Shown here piece after piece: positions 9,186-19,429 of a stretch of 64,000 nt of DNA. This stretch comes from Peteryoungia algae (lineage in GTDB: Bacteria > Pseudomonadota > Alphaproteobacteria > Rhizobiales > Rhizobiaceae): positions 930,001-994,000 of the forward strand of contig NZ_CP128477.1 in NCBI RefSeq assembly GCF_030369675.1, in the 5' to 3' direction. The notes beneath the pieces were generated by a model. It searched no databases, had not been told where the DNA came from, and saw only the letters and a list, made by a program, of their open reading frames with translations. Made by a program: the position numbers and the translations under genes. Position 1 is the stretch's first letter. Every line of letters begins with the position of its first letter.

Positions 9186-12107
9186 TCACTCCGCCGCCTG
9201 TGCCTTCTTCGCCGGCCGTCGCTGCAGCAACTCCTTGAGGAACTGCCCCGTATACGATGTCTCGACCTTGACCACCTCTTCCGGTGTCCCCTGTGCCACG
9301 ATCTGGCCGCCGCCATCGCCACCTTCCGGACCGAAGTCGAGGATGTAGTCGGCTGTCTTGATGACCTCGAGATTGTGTTCGATGACGACGACAGAATTGC
9401 CCTGGTTCACCAGTTCCTGCAGCATTTCCAGAAGTTTGGCGACGTCGTGGAAGTGCAGGCCGGTGGTCGGCTCGTCGAGAATATAGAGCGTGCGGCCCGT
9501 CGAGCGCTTCGACAGCTCCTTGGCAAGCTTGACGCGCTGCGCCTCGCCACCCGACAGCGTGTTGGCCTGCTGGCCGACCTTGATATAGCCGAGACCGACA
9601 TCGAACAGCGCCTGCAGCTTGTCGCGGACAGCGGGGACGGCCTGGAAGAACTCGACCCCCTCCTCGACCGTCATGTCGAGCACGTCAGCGATCGACTTGC
9701 CCTTGAAGGTCACGTCCAGCGTTTCTCTGTTGTAGCGCTTGCCGTGGCAGACGTCGCAGGTGACATAGACATCGGGAAGGAAATGCATCTCGATCTTGAT
9801 CACGCCGTCGCCCTGGCAGGCCTCGCAGCGGCCACCCTTGACGTTGAACGAGAAGCGTCCGGCCTGATAGCCGCGCGCCTTGGCTTCCGGCAGGCCGGTG
9901 AACCAGTCGCGGATCGGCGTGAAGGCGCCGGTATAGGTCGCCGGATTGGAGCGCGGCGTACGCCCGATCGGTGATTGATCGATGTCGATCACCTTGTCGA
10001 TGAATTCGAAGCCGTCGATCCGCTCGTGTTCGGCAGGATTTTCGCGGGCGCCCATGACGCGGCGTGCCGCTGCCTTGTAGAGCGTCTCGATCAGGAAGGT
10101 CGACTTGCCGCCACCCGATACGCCGGTCACAGCCGTGAACACGCCGAGCGGGATCGAGGCCGTAACGTTCTTCAGATTGTTGCCCTTGGCGCCGACGACC
10201 TTGATCTGTTGGCCCTTTTTTGGCTTGCGCCGCTGCGCCGGAACGCTGACGCCCATTTCGCCCGTCAGGTATTTGCCCGTCAGCGATTTCGGATGCGCCA
10301 TGATGTCCTGCGGCGAGCCTTGTGCGATCACCTGACCGCCGTGGATGCCGGCCGCCGGGCCGATGTCGACCACATAGTCGGCGCTCAGGATCGCATCCTC
10401 GTCATGCTCGACGACGATCACCGTATTGCCGATGTCGCGCAGATGTTTCAGCGTATCGAGCAGCCGCGCATTGTCGCGCTGGTGCAGGCCGATCGACGGC
10501 TCGTCGAGCACGTAAAGCACGCCGGTCAGGCCTGAGCCGATCTGTGACGCCAGACGGATACGCTGGCTCTCGCCACCCGACAGCGTGCCGGAATTGCGCG
10601 ACATGGAGAGATAGTCGAGGCCGACATCATTGAGGAAGCGCAACCGCTCACGGATCTCTTTCAGCACGCGCACGGCGATTTCGTTCTGCTTGTCGGTCAG
10701 CTTGGCCGGCAGGTCTTCGAACCAGGAGCCCGCATTGCGGATCGCCATATTCGTCACCTGGCCGATATGCAGGCCATTGATCTTGACTGCCAGCGCCTCG
10801 GGCTTCAGGCGGAAGCCGTTGCAGGCGGGGCAGGGGGCCGCCGACATGAAGCGCTCGATTTCCTCGCGCGCCCAGGCGCTGTCGGTCTCCTTCCAGCGCC
10901 GCTCGAGGTTTGGCACGATGCCTTCGAAGGTCTTGGTCGTGGTGTAGGATCGCGCCCCGTCGGCATAGTGGAAGTCGATCTTCTCTTCTGTGCCGTGCAG
11001 GATCGCCTGGTGCGCCGCGTCTGAAAGATCCGACCACTTCGACGTCAGCTTGAAGCCGAACGCCTTGCCGAGCGCCTCGAGGGTCTGATTGTAGTAGGGC
11101 GAACTGGACTTGGCCCAGGGCGCAATCGCCCCGTCATTGAGCTTGCGATGCACTTCCGGAACGATCAGCGCCTCGTCGATCTTCTGTTGTGAACCAAGCC
11201 CATCGCAGGTCGGGCAGGCGCCGAAAGGGTTATTGAAGGAAAACAGACGCGGCTCGATTTCCGGAATGGTGAACCCGGAGACGGGGCAGGCGAACTTTTC
11301 CGAAAACAGCACCCGTTCATGCGTTTCATTCAACGACTTGTTGGCCGAACCGCCGGCCGATGTTTCCTCGGGCGGCAGGGGCTTGTCTGCGAATTCTGCC
11401 ACCGCCAGTCCGTCGGCAAGCCGAAGGCAGGTTTCCAGACTGTCCGCCAGGCGGCTCGCAATATCCGGCCGCACCACGACGCGGTCGACGACCACATCGA
11501 TGTCGTGCTTGTATTTCTTGTCGAGCGTCGGCGCGTCCGCGATCTCGTAGAACTGCCCGTCGACCTTGACGCGCTGAAACCCCTTCTTCATCAGCTCGGC
11601 GAGTTCCTTCTTGTACTCGCCCTTTCGGCCACGGATCATCGGCGCAAGGATGTAAAGGCGGGTGCCCTCCTCATAGGCCAGGATGCGGTCCACCATCTGG
11701 CTCACCGTCTGGCTTTCGATCGGCAGCCCCGTCGCGGGCGAATAGGGAACCCCGACGCGGGCGAAGAGCAGTCGCATGTAGTCGTAGATTTCGGTGACCG
11801 TGCCGACCGTCGAACGCGGATTGCGCGACGTCGTCTTCTGCTCGATCGAGATTGCCGGTGAAAGTCCCTCGATCTGGTCGACATCGGGTTTCTGCATCAT
11901 CTCGAGAAACTGTCGGGCATAGGCCGACAGGCTCTCGACATAGCGTCGCTGGCCCTCCGCATAGATCGTATCGAAGGCAAGCGACGACTTGCCGGAGCCG
12001 GATAGCCCCGTCATCACGATCAGGCTGTTGCGCGGCAAATCCAGGTCGATGCCCTTCAGATTGTGCTCGCGCGCGCCACGGATGGAGATAGTCTTGAGTT
12101 CGCTCAT
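9186..12107 (-). CDS. uvrA: Excinuclease ABC subunit A
   Basis: A 973-residue damage-recognition ATPase of nucleotide excision repair. It has two ABC ATPase halves: Walker [10 protein letters not shown] near residue 34 with signature [12 protein letters not shown], and GVSGGGKST with signature [12 protein letters not shown]. The zinc modules are visible as CPVSG...CPTCDG in the first half and CEACQGDG...CDVCHGKR in the second. Length and order are standard, slightly extended at the C-terminus by an alanine/lysine tail. Start [19 protein letters not shown] is canonical. Expression should be SOS-controlled through the LexA box 143 bases upstream of the ATG. Confidence 0.98.
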   Translation of the reverse strand: MSELKTISIRGAREHNLKGIDLDLPRNSLIVMTGLSGSGKSSLAFDTIYAEGQRRYVESLSAYARQFLEMMQKPDVDQIEGLSPAISIEQKTTSRNPRSTVGTVTEIYDYMRLLFARVGVPYSPATGLPIESQTVSQMVDRILAYEEGTRLYILAPMIRGRKGEYKKELAELMKKGFQRVKVDGQFYEIADAPTLDKKYKHDIDVVVDRVVVRPDIASRLADSLETCLRLADGLAVAEFADKPLPPEETSAGGSANKSLNETHERVLFSEKFACPVSGFTIPEIEPRLFSFNNPFGACPTCDGLGSQQKIDEALIVPEVHRKLNDGAIAPWAKSSSPYYNQTLEALGKAFGFKLTSKWSDLSDAAHQAILHGTEEKIDFHYADGARSYTTTKTFEGIVPNLERRWKETDSAWAREEIERFMSAAPCPACNGFRLKPEALAVKINGLHIGQVTNMAIRNAGSWFEDLPAKLTDKQNEIAVRVLKEIRERLRFLNDVGLDYLSMSRNSGTLSGGESQRIRLASQIGSGLTGVLYVLDEPSIGLHQRDNARLLDTLKHLRDIGNTVIVVEHDEDAILSADYVVDIGPAAGIHGGQVIAQGSPQDIMAHPKSLTGKYLTGEMGVSVPAQRRKPKKGQQIKVVGAKGNNLKNVTASIPLGVFTAVTGVSGGGKSTFLIETLYKAAARRVMGARENPAEHERIDGFEFIDKVIDIDQSPIGRTPRSNPATYTGAFTPIRDWFTGLPEAKARGYQAGRFSFNVKGGRCEACQGDGVIKIEMHFLPDVYVTCDVCHGKRYNRETLDVTFKGKSIADVLDMTVEEGVEFFQAVPAVRDKLQALFDVGLGYIKVGQQANTLSGGEAQRVKLAKELSKRSTGRTLYILDEPTTGLHFHDVAKLLEMLQELVNQGNSVVVIEHNLEVIKTADYILDFGPEGGDGGGQIVAQGTPEEVVKVETSYTGQFLKELLQRRPAKKAQAAE

Positions 12108-12249
12108 GTCAGGCTCTGATCGGCAAAGGGAAGGGCAGGGTTCCGGGGGGGAACTGTCCTTATGTAGTCAACGAAGCCCTTGAGTCGAGGCACAAGGTGC
12201 GACCGATGTGGAATTTCGATTCTGTTGACAGGATCATAGGGAAATAATA

Positions 12250-12264
12250 GAACAAATAAAGAAC
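12250..12264. promoter_or_regulatory. Alphaproteobacterial LexA (SOS) box
   Basis: GAAC-AAATAAA-GAAC is an exact GAAC-N7-GAAC direct repeat, the same as GTTC-N7-GTTC on the other strand, which is the LexA site established in Alphaproteobacteria. It lies in the uvrA-ssb divergent region, 143 bases from uvrA and 113 from ssb, and could control either or both. Confidence 0.85.
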
Positions 12265-12376
12265 ATTTTCGCTGTGGATTTAAACCGGTCACCGCCCACT
12301 CGCTGCATCGGATGGGATAAGGTGACATTTGATTGGATTTTCAACGCCGCGGCGGCGCGGCAGTAAGGTGAGTGTC

Positions 12377-12910
12377 ATGGCTGGTAGCGTCAACAAGGTC
12401 ATTCTGATCGGCAATCTCGGAGCCGATCCCGAAATTCGCCGGACCCAGGACGGCCGGCCGATCGCCAACCTGCGCATCGCGACGTCGGAAAGCTGGCGCG
12501 ACAAGAACAGCGGCGAGCGCAAGGAAAAGACCGAATGGCATTCGGTCGTCATCTTCAATGAAGGTCTGTGCAAGGTCGCCGAGCAGTATCTGAAGAAGGG
12601 CTCGACCGTTTACATCGAAGGCCAGCTGCAGACCCGCAAGTGGCAGGATCAGACCGGTAACGACCGCTACTCGACGGAAGTGGTCCTGCAGGGCTTCAAC
12701 GGCAACCTGACCATGCTCGGTGGCCGCGGCGATGGCGCTGGCGCTTCGCGTGGAGGCGACATGGGCGGCGGTGACTTCGGTGGCGGTTATGGCGGTGACT
12801 ACGGCGCGCCGGCGCCCTCGCGCGGCGGCTCCACGAGCGGCGCCAGCCGTGGTGGCAGCGCCCCCTCGGGCGGTTTCTCCCGCGATCTCGACGACGACAT
12901 TCCGTTCTGA
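12377..12910 (+). CDS. ssb: Single-stranded DNA-binding protein
   Basis: A 177-residue SSB. Residues 1-115 form the OB fold, with [16 protein letters not shown], the basic/aromatic [12 protein letters not shown] and the [10 protein letters not shown] strand. A glycine- and serine-rich linker follows (~115-168) and the protein ends in the acidic partner-binding tip DDDIPF. It coats ssDNA as a tetramer and recruits repair and replication proteins. The ATG at 12377 is chosen from family start MAGSVNKV. It is divergent from uvrA, sharing the LexA box, the classical arrangement in many bacteria. A hairpin terminator follows. Confidence 0.97.
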   Translation: MAGSVNKVILIGNLGADPEIRRTQDGRPIANLRIATSESWRDKNSGERKEKTEWHSVVIFNEGLCKVAEQYLKKGSTVYIEGQLQTRKWQDQTGNDRYSTEVVLQGFNGNLTMLGGRGDGAGASRGGDMGGGDFGGGYGGDYGAPAPSRGGSTSGASRGGSAPSGGFSRDLDDDIPF

Positions 12911-12947
12911 GCCGGCAAGGCTCGGCACGCTTAAGATGAAGTGAGTG

Positions 12948-12974
12948 AACGCCCTGCGCAGTCAGGGCGTTTGT
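12948..12974 (+). terminator. Terminator downstream of ssb
   Basis: Nine-bp perfect stem (AACGCCCTG, 12948-12956, with CAGGGCGTT, 12963-12971) with a six-base loop and a short T-rich tail, 37 bases after the ssb stop. Confidence 0.7.
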
Positions 12975-13001
12975 GTGTCAGCATGCGAGGCAAGGCTGCC
13001 C

Positions 13002-14288
13002 TCACTCTCCGAGGTCGCCGCGCAGACGCTGGAGATCGGCCTCGATCGGCAGGGCCTTTTCGGCGCGCGAAAGCGCCAGGATGGCTTGGCGCCGGGCCGC
13101 GGCGCGGAAATCTCCGTTTCCCAGCCTGCTCAGTGCCGCAAGGCATTTCTGCAGCCGAAGCTGGACCTCCACCTGCGCCGCACCATCGCGGGCAATCGTC
13201 ATGAAGGCATCTTCGAAGAGGTCGTCGGCCGTGAGCGGGGGAACGGAGACGCGGGAAAATTGCAGTTCCTGATCTTCAACCGGCTCAGACCATTTGCTGA
13301 GCAGTCGGGTGGCCCGGCCGATCACGTCGATCGCCGTGCCCGGATCGTTTACCGCCGGAGACAGGGCGCGCTGTGCTGTCTCGCTCAGCACGACCAGTCC
13401 GAACCGCGGATCCTGATCGAAGCTGCGCACATTGCCGATGGTCACGGCATACCGCAGAGAATCATTCAGTTCGTCGTCTTCATCCTCATCCTCATGCGGC
13501 TCGGACTTGCCGGCGTCTAGATAAGCGATGACGGTGTCTCGATAGACGAAGGCGCCGGGATTGAGCAGAAGATGGATCTCGCCGTCCATCCTTTCGGCCA
13601 GCCTGGAAAGCGCCTGCATGTCGATATGCTGGACATATCCGATGGCGTCGGCCTCGACTGGTATCATGCTGTCGAACCTCTTTCGGACGCCGGTCGGCAA
13701 AGGCTTTCCACCGAGATAGGGATTGTGCCGTCTGGCGTCGATGGCGCGCGCCGCCGCATCTTCGATCCGGTCCGTCGCATCACCAACCCGGCCGAGCTTG
13801 GTCAGATGGTCGATCCAGCGCAGGAGCTGGAAGACGATGAGCGCAATAACCCCGATCGTCACGACGAACAGAATGACGCGGCCCTTTTCGCCATAGGCAC
13901 CGGTCTGCAGCACGACGATGCCGACAATGCCATACAGGAACGAGCCGACGAAGGTCGAAAGCACGTTCTGTGTCATGCGGTCCTCGACCAGCAGCGTTGT
14001 CGCGCGCGGCGTGACATTGCTGGTCGCAGACGCATAGGCCGAGGTCATCGCACTGACTGAGAAGGTCGTGACGGCCAGCATGCTGGAGGCGATGATGTTG
14101 AGGATCGTGTCGACGGAGTCTGCATTGATCGACCCCGGGATGTCGAAAGGCACGAAACGCTCGGCGACTGTCGCAAGGACTGCGGCCAGCACCCCGACCG
14201 CACCGATTGCCGACGCGCGGACCCACAGGCGTCGGCTGAATTGCTTCAGGATGAATCGCCAGCGGCTGGAGACGGCTTCTTGTGTCAT
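13002..14288 (-). CDS. DUF2254 family inner-membrane protein
   Basis: A 428-residue protein with about four transmembrane segments in the first ~165 residues (around residues 25-45, 60-80, 110-130, 140-160), then a large soluble domain. Motifs include FDIPGSINADSVDTILNIIASSML, FSVSAMTSAYASATSNVTPRA and the later SPAVNDPGTAIDVIGR block, which are characteristic of DUF2254. The function of the family is unknown. A short acidic insert (EPHEDEDEDDELND) lies near residue 265. It is followed on the minus strand, upstream, by the marC gene after a 12-base gap, so the two are probably cotranscribed. Confidence 0.85.
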   Translation of the reverse strand: MTQEAVSSRWRFILKQFSRRLWVRASAIGAVGVLAAVLATVAERFVPFDIPGSINADSVDTILNIIASSMLAVTTFSVSAMTSAYASATSNVTPRATTLLVEDRMTQNVLSTFVGSFLYGIVGIVVLQTGAYGEKGRVILFVVTIGVIALIVFQLLRWIDHLTKLGRVGDATDRIEDAAARAIDARRHNPYLGGKPLPTGVRKRFDSMIPVEADAIGYVQHIDMQALSRLAERMDGEIHLLLNPGAFVYRDTVIAYLDAGKSEPHEDEDEDDELNDSLRYAVTIGNVRSFDQDPRFGLVVLSETAQRALSPAVNDPGTAIDVIGRATRLLSKWSEPVEDQELQFSRVSVPPLTADDLFEDAFMTIARDGAAQVEVQLRLQKCLAALSRLGNGDFRAAARRQAILALSRAEKALPIEADLQRLRGDLGE

Positions 14289-14300
14289 GACGGGCTTTCT

Positions 14301-14930
14301 TCAACCGATAAAGGCGGACTTCACCCCGTCAACGACGAACTGTACGGAAAGTGCCGCCAGCAATACGCCGAGAAGACGGGTCAGCAAGGCTCGTCCCGTG
14401 ACGCCGAGGAAGCGATTGAGACGTTCGGCAAGATAGAGCGAGACGAAAACAAGTCCGAGTACAACGCCGATCACCGCGATCAGTTGCAGCTTGCCGATGA
14501 AGCCATCGACGGTGCCAGAAATCAGAACCGTGGCCGAAATGGCGCCAGGGCCGGCGATCAGCGGAATGGCGAGCGGGAAGACGGCAAGGTTGTGAATGTG
14601 GTCCTTGGTGATTGCGTCACCGGTCGTCTTCTCCTTGCGCTCGTTGCGTTTTTCGAAAATCATCTCGAAGGCGATGGCGAACAGCATCAAGCCGCCGGCG
14701 ATACGGAAGGCACCCATGGAAATGCCGAGTGCACCGAGAATGCTGGCGCCGAACAAAGCAAACACGGTCAGAATGGCAAAGCCCATGACCGAGCCCCGAA
14801 TGGCGACCACCTGGCGCTGCGCCCGCGTCATGCCCTGGGTGAGGCCGAGAAAGAGCGGCGCCAGCCCCGGCGGATCGACCGTGACGAGAAGGGTTGTAAA
14901 CGCGCTGATCATCGTTTCGGTCACGGCCAT
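14301..14930 (-). CDS. MarC family (UPF0056) integral membrane protein
   Basis: A 209-residue protein with six predicted membrane helices, the MarC family size. Typical sequence includes LLVTVDPPGLAPLFLGLT near the N-terminus, FRIAGGLMLFAIAFEM in the middle and PLAIPLIAGPGAISATV in the second half. MarC was once linked to multiple antibiotic resistance, a role later withdrawn; function is unknown. The ATG at 14930 (MAVTETMIS) has AGGAGA about ten bases upstream, better than in-frame ATGs at 14960 or 14987. The gene is divergent from gyrA and lies 12 bases ahead of the DUF2254 gene. Confidence 0.88.
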   Translation of the reverse strand: MAVTETMISAFTTLLVTVDPPGLAPLFLGLTQGMTRAQRQVVAIRGSVMGFAILTVFALFGASILGALGISMGAFRIAGGLMLFAIAFEMIFEKRNERKEKTTGDAITKDHIHNLAVFPLAIPLIAGPGAISATVLISGTVDGFIGKLQLIAVIGVVLGLVFVSLYLAERLNRFLGVTGRALLTRLLGVLLAALSVQFVVDGVKSAFIG

Positions 14931-15125
14931 GGCGTATCGTTCTCCTGTGCGAGCCTCCATAAAGCCGAAGCCTTGGTGGCCTTGCAAGGCTGGCCCCCAA
15001 GATATTGAGGGAAATGCCTTTCCCGCGCCGTAAAAGCCTGTTTATAACCAGCCTCGAAATTGGCGCTTTCGCGCATGTTCCGTTATAGATTTCCCAGTGA
15101 TTCCGAACAGAGATCGTGACCTGAT

Positions 15126-17939
15126 TTGACTGAGCAAAGCACTCCCGGCGGCGGCAAGTTCCCGCAAGGCATCGAGCCTATTTCCATCATGGAGGAAATG
15201 CAGCGGTCCTATCTCGATTACGCGATGAGCGTGATCGTGAGCCGCGCGCTTCCCGACGTGCGTGACGGGCTCAAGCCCGTGCATCGCCGCATCCTCTACG
15301 GCATGAATGAGCTCGGGCTCGACTGGAATAAGAAATACGTCAAGAGCGCCCGCGTCACGGGTGACGTCATGGGTAAATATCACCCGCATGGCGACTCCGC
15401 GATTTACGACGCGCTGGCCCGCATGGCGCAGCCATGGTCGCTGCGCATGCCGCTCATCGACGGCCAGGGCAATTTCGGCTCCGTCGATGGCGACCCGCCG
15501 GCCGCCCAGCGTTACACGGAATGCCGCCTCCAGAAGGTCTCGCACGCGCTGCTCGACGACCTCGACAAGGAGACCGTCGATTTCCGCGACAACTATGACG
15601 GCACCATGTCGGAGCCCGTCGTGGTTCCCGCCAAGTTCCCGAACCTCCTGGTCAACGGAGCCGGCGGCATCGCGGTCGGCATGGCCACAAACATCCCGCC
15701 GCACAACCTCGTCGAAGTCCTCGACGGCTGCACGGCGCTGATCGACAACCCGGCGATCGAATTGCCGGAACTGATGCAGATCATTCCGGGTCCCGACTTT
15801 CCGACAGGCGCCATGATCCTCGGCCGGTCGGGCATCCGCTCGGCCTATGAAACAGGCCGCGGCTCCGTCGTCCAGCGTGGCGTCGCCCGTGTCGAGCCGA
15901 TGCGAGGCGACCGCGAGCAGATCATCATCACCGAGATCCCCTATCAGGTGAACAAGGCGACGATGATCGAGAAGATGGCCGAACTCGTGCGCGAAAAGCG
16001 CATCGAGGGCATCTCCGACCTGCGTGACGAATCCGACCGCGACGGCTACCGTGTCGTCATCGAGCTGAAGCGTGACGCCGTGGCCGATGTCGTCCTGAAC
16101 CAGCTTTACCGCTACACCCCGCTGCAGACCTCGTTTGGCTGCAACATGGTGGCCCTGAACGGTGGCAAGCCGGAACAGCTGACGCTGCTCGACATGCTGC
16201 GTGCCTTTGTTTCCTTCCGCGAGGAAGTCGTCAGCCGCCGCACCAAGTATTTGCTGCGCAAGTCGCGCGACCGCGCCCATGTCTTGGTCGGTCTCGCAAT
16301 CGCCGTTGCCAATATCGACGAAATCATCGCCCTGATCCGCAGCGCGCCGGATCCGGCCACCGCCCGCGAACAGTTGATGACGCGCCGCTGGCCGGCCAAG
16401 GACGTGGAATCGCTGATCCGCCTGATCGACGATCCGCGTCACAGGATCAACGACGACCTGACCTACAACCTCTCGGAAGAGCAGGCCCGGGCCATCCTCG
16501 AACTGCGTCTTGCCCGCCTGACGGCACTCGGTCGCGACGAAATCGACGAGGAGCTGAACAAGATCGGCGCCGAGATTTCCGATTACCTCGACATTCTCTC
16601 CTCGCGCGTCCGCATCCAGCAGATCGTCAAGGACGAATTCACCGCCATCCGCGACGAATTCGGCACGCCGCGCCGCACCCAGATCGTCGACGGCGGTCCG
16701 GATATGGACGACGAGGATCTGATCGCCCGTGAAGACATGGTCGTCACAGTGTCCCATGCCGGCTACATCAAGCGCGTGCCGCTGACGACCTATCGGGCCC
16801 AGCGCCGTGGCGGCAAGGGCCGCTCCGGCATGGCGATGAAGGATGAGGATTTCGCGACCCGCCTGTTCGTCGCCAATACCCACACGCCTGTGCTCTTCTT
16901 CTCGTCGCGCGGCATCGTCTACAAGGAAAAGGTCTGGCGTCTGCCGATCGGCACCCCGACATCGCGCGGCAAGGCCATGATCAACATGTTCCCGCTGGAG
17001 CCCGGCGAGCGCATCACCTCGATCATGCCGCTGCCCGAGGATGAAACGAGCTGGGCAAACCTCGACGTCATGTTCTCGACGACGCGTGGCACGGTTCGCC
17101 GCAACAAGCTGTCCGACTTCATCCAGGTCAATCGCAACGGCAAGATCGCGATGAAGCTCGAGGAAGAGGGCGACCAAATCCTCGGCGTCGAGACCTGCAC
17201 CGAGCATGACGACGTGCTTCTGACCACCGCGCTCGGTCAGGCGATCCGTTTCCCGGTCGACGAAGTGCGCGTCTTTGCCGGCCGCAATTCGATCGGGGTC
17301 CGTGGCATGACCATGGCTGAAGGCGATCGCCTGATCTCCATGACCATTCTCGCCCATGTCGATGCCGAACCCTGGCAGCGTGCAGCCTATCTGAAGCGAT
17401 CTGCGGCTGAACGCCGGGCCATGGGCGTCGACGAAGACGACATCGCGCTGGTCGGCGAGGAAGTCGGCGCCGAAGGCGAACTGGCGGAAGGTCACTACCA
17501 GGAGCTCAAGGCCCGCGAGCAGTTCGTGCTCACGGTCTCGGAAAAGGGCTACGGCAAGCGTTCGTCCTCCTATGACTTCCGCACCTCCGGCCGCGGTGGC
17601 AAGGGTATTCGCGCCACCGACACCTCGAAGACGACGGAAATCGGCGAACTGGTCGCGGCTTTCCCAGTCGAGGAAAACGATCAACTCATGCTGGTTTCCG
17701 ATGGTGGTCAGCTGATCCGCGTACCCGTGAACGGCATCCGCATTGCGAGCCGCGCCACCAAGGGTGTGACGATCTTCTCGACGGCCAAGGATGAAAAGGT
17801 CGTATCGGTCGAACGCATCACGGAGCCGGAAGCCGATGATGAAGTCATCGAGGCCGCGGAGGTCACGGAGGGCGAGGGCACAGCCGTTCCGACCCCCGAG
17901 GTGACCTCGACCGACAGCGGCGAAGCCCCAACGGAATGA
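15126..17939 (+). CDS. gyrA: DNA gyrase subunit A
   Basis: A 937-residue type IIA topoisomerase A subunit that, with GyrB, introduces negative supercoils. The catalytic tyrosine is Tyr130 in AAQRYTE. The quinolone-resistance region [13 protein letters not shown] keeps Ser91 and Asp95, equivalent to E. coli Ser83 and Asp87, the drug-sensitive residues. The C-terminal wrapping domain begins after ~530 and carries the GyrA box QRRGGKG; an alphaproteobacterial-type insertion with acidic residues (around 770-800) and an acidic tail ([12 protein letters not shown]) follow. Translation appears to start at a TTG codon, as no ATG precedes the conserved N-terminus in frame. Monocistronic; two hairpins follow. 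Confidence 0.97.
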   Translation: MTEQSTPGGGKFPQGIEPISIMEEMQRSYLDYAMSVIVSRALPDVRDGLKPVHRRILYGMNELGLDWNKKYVKSARVTGDVMGKYHPHGDSAIYDALARMAQPWSLRMPLIDGQGNFGSVDGDPPAAQRYTECRLQKVSHALLDDLDKETVDFRDNYDGTMSEPVVVPAKFPNLLVNGAGGIAVGMATNIPPHNLVEVLDGCTALIDNPAIELPELMQIIPGPDFPTGAMILGRSGIRSAYETGRGSVVQRGVARVEPMRGDREQIIITEIPYQVNKATMIEKMAELVREKRIEGISDLRDESDRDGYRVVIELKRDAVADVVLNQLYRYTPLQTSFGCNMVALNGGKPEQLTLLDMLRAFVSFREEVVSRRTKYLLRKSRDRAHVLVGLAIAVANIDEIIALIRSAPDPATAREQLMTRRWPAKDVESLIRLIDDPRHRINDDLTYNLSEEQARAILELRLARLTALGRDEIDEELNKIGAEISDYLDILSSRVRIQQIVKDEFTAIRDEFGTPRRTQIVDGGPDMDDEDLIAREDMVVTVSHAGYIKRVPLTTYRAQRRGGKGRSGMAMKDEDFATRLFVANTHTPVLFFSSRGIVYKEKVWRLPIGTPTSRGKAMINMFPLEPGERITSIMPLPEDETSWANLDVMFSTTRGTVRRNKLSDFIQVNRNGKIAMKLEEEGDQILGVETCTEHDDVLLTTALGQAIRFPVDEVRVFAGRNSIGVRGMTMAEGDRLISMTILAHVDAEPWQRAAYLKRSAAERRAMGVDEDDIALVGEEVGAEGELAEGHYQELKAREQFVLTVSEKGYGKRSSSYDFRTSGRGGKGIRATDTSKTTEIGELVAAFPVEENDQLMLVSDGGQLIRVPVNGIRIASRATKGVTIFSTAKDEKVVSVERITEPEADDEVIEAAEVTEGEGTAVPTPEVTSTDSGEAPTE

Positions 17940-17942
17940 TCG

Positions 17943-18027
17943 AAGGCCGGCCCGCAACGGCCGGCTTTCGTCCAGAACAAATAAGACAAACGAAAAGCCC
18001 GCCGGACAATGTCCGAGCGGGCTTTTT
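17943..18027 (+). terminator. Tandem terminator hairpins after gyrA
   Basis: First hairpin 17943-17968 (GGCCGG / CCGGCT arms, short T run). Second, stronger hairpin 17993-18027 with ten-base outer arms AAAAGCCCGC / GCGGGCTTTT and a nested CGGA/TCCG stem, ending in TTTTT. The symmetric A and T tracts suggest that it also ends transcription of the minus-strand small genes. Confidence 0.8.
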
Positions 18028-18109
18028 GCTGGAGGTCTGCATCAAGTTTGTCGCGGTCTTGCTTGGGCCGGCGTGTGGATCCGCCTGCTGTGACCGCTTG
18101 GGATCGGTC

Positions 18110-18244
18110 TCAGAATGCCTTGCGGCGTTCCATCATGGCCCGGAAATCATCGTCTTCCCGCTTGAGAGCCGCAATCGCCGAGACGACCGAGGCCACGAAC
18201 ATGCCGCTGATCAGGGCAGCCAGAACCGATAGAGTGATGAACAT
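18110..18244 (-). CDS. Small single-span membrane protein, 44 residues
   Basis: Unrecognised small protein. It reads MFITLSVLAALISGMF, then VASVVSAIAAL, a single hydrophobic helix of about 25 residues, followed by a charged tail KREDDDFRAMMERRKAF. An AAAGGAAA ribosome site sits seven bases before the ATG, and the reading frame is closed cleanly by TGA, which supports real translation. It is the most downstream of three tiny minus-strand genes between gyrA and coaD. Function unknown. Confidence 0.6.
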   Translation of the reverse strand: MFITLSVLAALISGMFVASVVSAIAALKREDDDFRAMMERRKAF

Positions 18245-18305
18245 GGCGTTTCCTTTCTTTCTCAGCGTGTTGTTGCGTCTCTAGCGGCGAAGGTCCGATG
18301 AAAGA

Positions 18306-18458
18306 TTAGTGGCCGAAGCTGTGGTATCGAGCCGTCATCGGTGGTCCGTAGAAAGCAGCGTCACCGCTGTCCTTGATGTAAAAGGTTGCGGAGGTGGCAA
18401 CCATGGCAGTCATCATCATCATCCACACGAGGTTGATCAGGGTAACTTTGTCATGCAT
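18306..18458 (-). CDS. Small membrane protein, 50 residues
   Basis: Unrecognised. MHDKVTLINLVWMMMMTAMV leads into ATSATFYIKDSGDAAFYG and a histidine/tyrosine-rich end (TARYHSFGH). One hydrophobic segment spans roughly residues 6-26, including four consecutive methionines. AAAGGA lies about nine bases before the ATG. It is the middle one of three small genes on the minus strand; the upstream in-frame extension to 18548 has no ribosome site and is not favoured. Function unknown. Confidence 0.55.
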   Translation of the reverse strand: MHDKVTLINLVWMMMMTAMVATSATFYIKDSGDAAFYGPPMTARYHSFGH

Positions 18459-18541
18459 TGCTTTAGTCCTTTGAATGCCGGCATTCACAGCCGTAAAATG
18501 CTTGAGTGAGGAAATGGTTCCCGCACAGTGTAGGAAGGTGT

Positions 18542-18700
18542 TTACCAACGCCCCCCTGAAGTCCTCTTGAACACGCTGTTCATCTGCCGTTCATCTTCGT
18601 AGCGAATTTGCTGCGCTTCCCATTGATCGCGAACGACCATCAGCCCGAGTTCGACGAGAAGCGAGGCGACGATAGCGAAGGCGATGAGAAGAACCAGCAT
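18542..18700 (-). CDS. Small membrane protein, 52 residues
   Basis: Unrecognised. An N-terminal hydrophobic helix (MLVLLIAFAIVASLLVELGL, residues 1-20) is followed by MVVRDQWEAQQIRYEDERQM and a basic end (KRTSGGRW), so the protein is predicted to be anchored in the inner membrane with a charged cytoplasmic tail. An AAGG ribosome site lies about ten bases before the ATG. It is the first of three small minus-strand genes between gyrA and coaD. Function unknown. Confidence 0.55.
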   Translation of the reverse strand: MLVLLIAFAIVASLLVELGLMVVRDQWEAQQIRYEDERQMNSVFKRTSGGRW

Positions 18701-18906
18701 GGGAGCAACCTTGAAATGGTGTGTTCGATTGACGATACCGTTTTAGGCAAACGCGTCTGAAGTGGCCTTGAATGGGACGTTCATCTGCCGTTCAGCGGCA
18801 GAAACCGGCTTGCCGGGAGCGGGATCGTGCGGCCGGGATCATCGGACAGCGCTTGCGATATCGGCCCTTCCATGACAAAAGGCGGTCGAACAACCGACGG
18901 GTTCCC

Positions 18907-19401
18907 ATGGCGACCGCATTCTATCCAGGCTCCTTCGATCCGATGACCAACGGGCATCTCGATGTGCTCGTTCAGGCGTTGAACATCGTCGATCGTATCG
19001 TCGTCGCGATCGGCACGCATCCGGGCAAGACGCCGCTCTTTACCTATGAGCAGCGTGCGGATCTGATCCGCGCCTCGCTGGCTGAAATCCTGCTGGGTCG
19101 GGCAGGGGACCTTGAGGTCGTCTCCTTCTCCGATCTCGCCGTGGATGCCGCCCGCCGGCATGGTGCCAGCATCATGGTGCGCGGCCTGCGTGACGGCACG
19201 GATTTCGACTACGAGATGCAGCTTGCCGGGATGAATGCCAGGATGGCGCCGGAACTGCAGACCGTCTTTCTGCCGGCAGCGACCGCCTCCCGGCCCATAA
19301 CCGCCACATTGGTTCGGCAGATCGCCGCCATGGGTGGGGATGTCGCTCCCTTCGTGCCGGCCCCGGTGCTGGCCGCCCTCAATTCCAGACACCGCGGCTG
19401 A
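18907..19401 (+). CDS. coaD: Phosphopantetheine adenylyltransferase
   Basis: A 164-residue nucleotidyltransferase that makes dephospho-CoA from 4'-phosphopantetheine and ATP, the fourth step of CoA synthesis. The nucleotidyltransferase signature [15 protein letters not shown] is at residues 5-18 with the T/HxGH motif, and the substrate loop [21 protein letters not shown] is intact. Length is standard. The ATG at 18907 is fixed by family alignment. Two cyclophilin genes follow 28 bases later in the same direction, so a shared transcript is likely. Confidence 0.97.
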   Translation: MATAFYPGSFDPMTNGHLDVLVQALNIVDRIVVAIGTHPGKTPLFTYEQRADLIRASLAEILLGRAGDLEVVSFSDLAVDAARRHGASIMVRGLRDGTDFDYEMQLAGMNARMAPELQTVFLPAATASRPITATLVRQIAAMGGDVAPFVPAPVLAALNSRHRG

Positions 19402-19429
19402 GCCGCATCTATTGATAAAGGGAGTGATC

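Noticed and set aside
15042..17957. 971-codon open frame antisense to gyrA
   Set aside because: GC-rich codon bias opens the opposite frame; composition is His/Asp/Val-rich as expected of a shadow, and no family resemblance exists.
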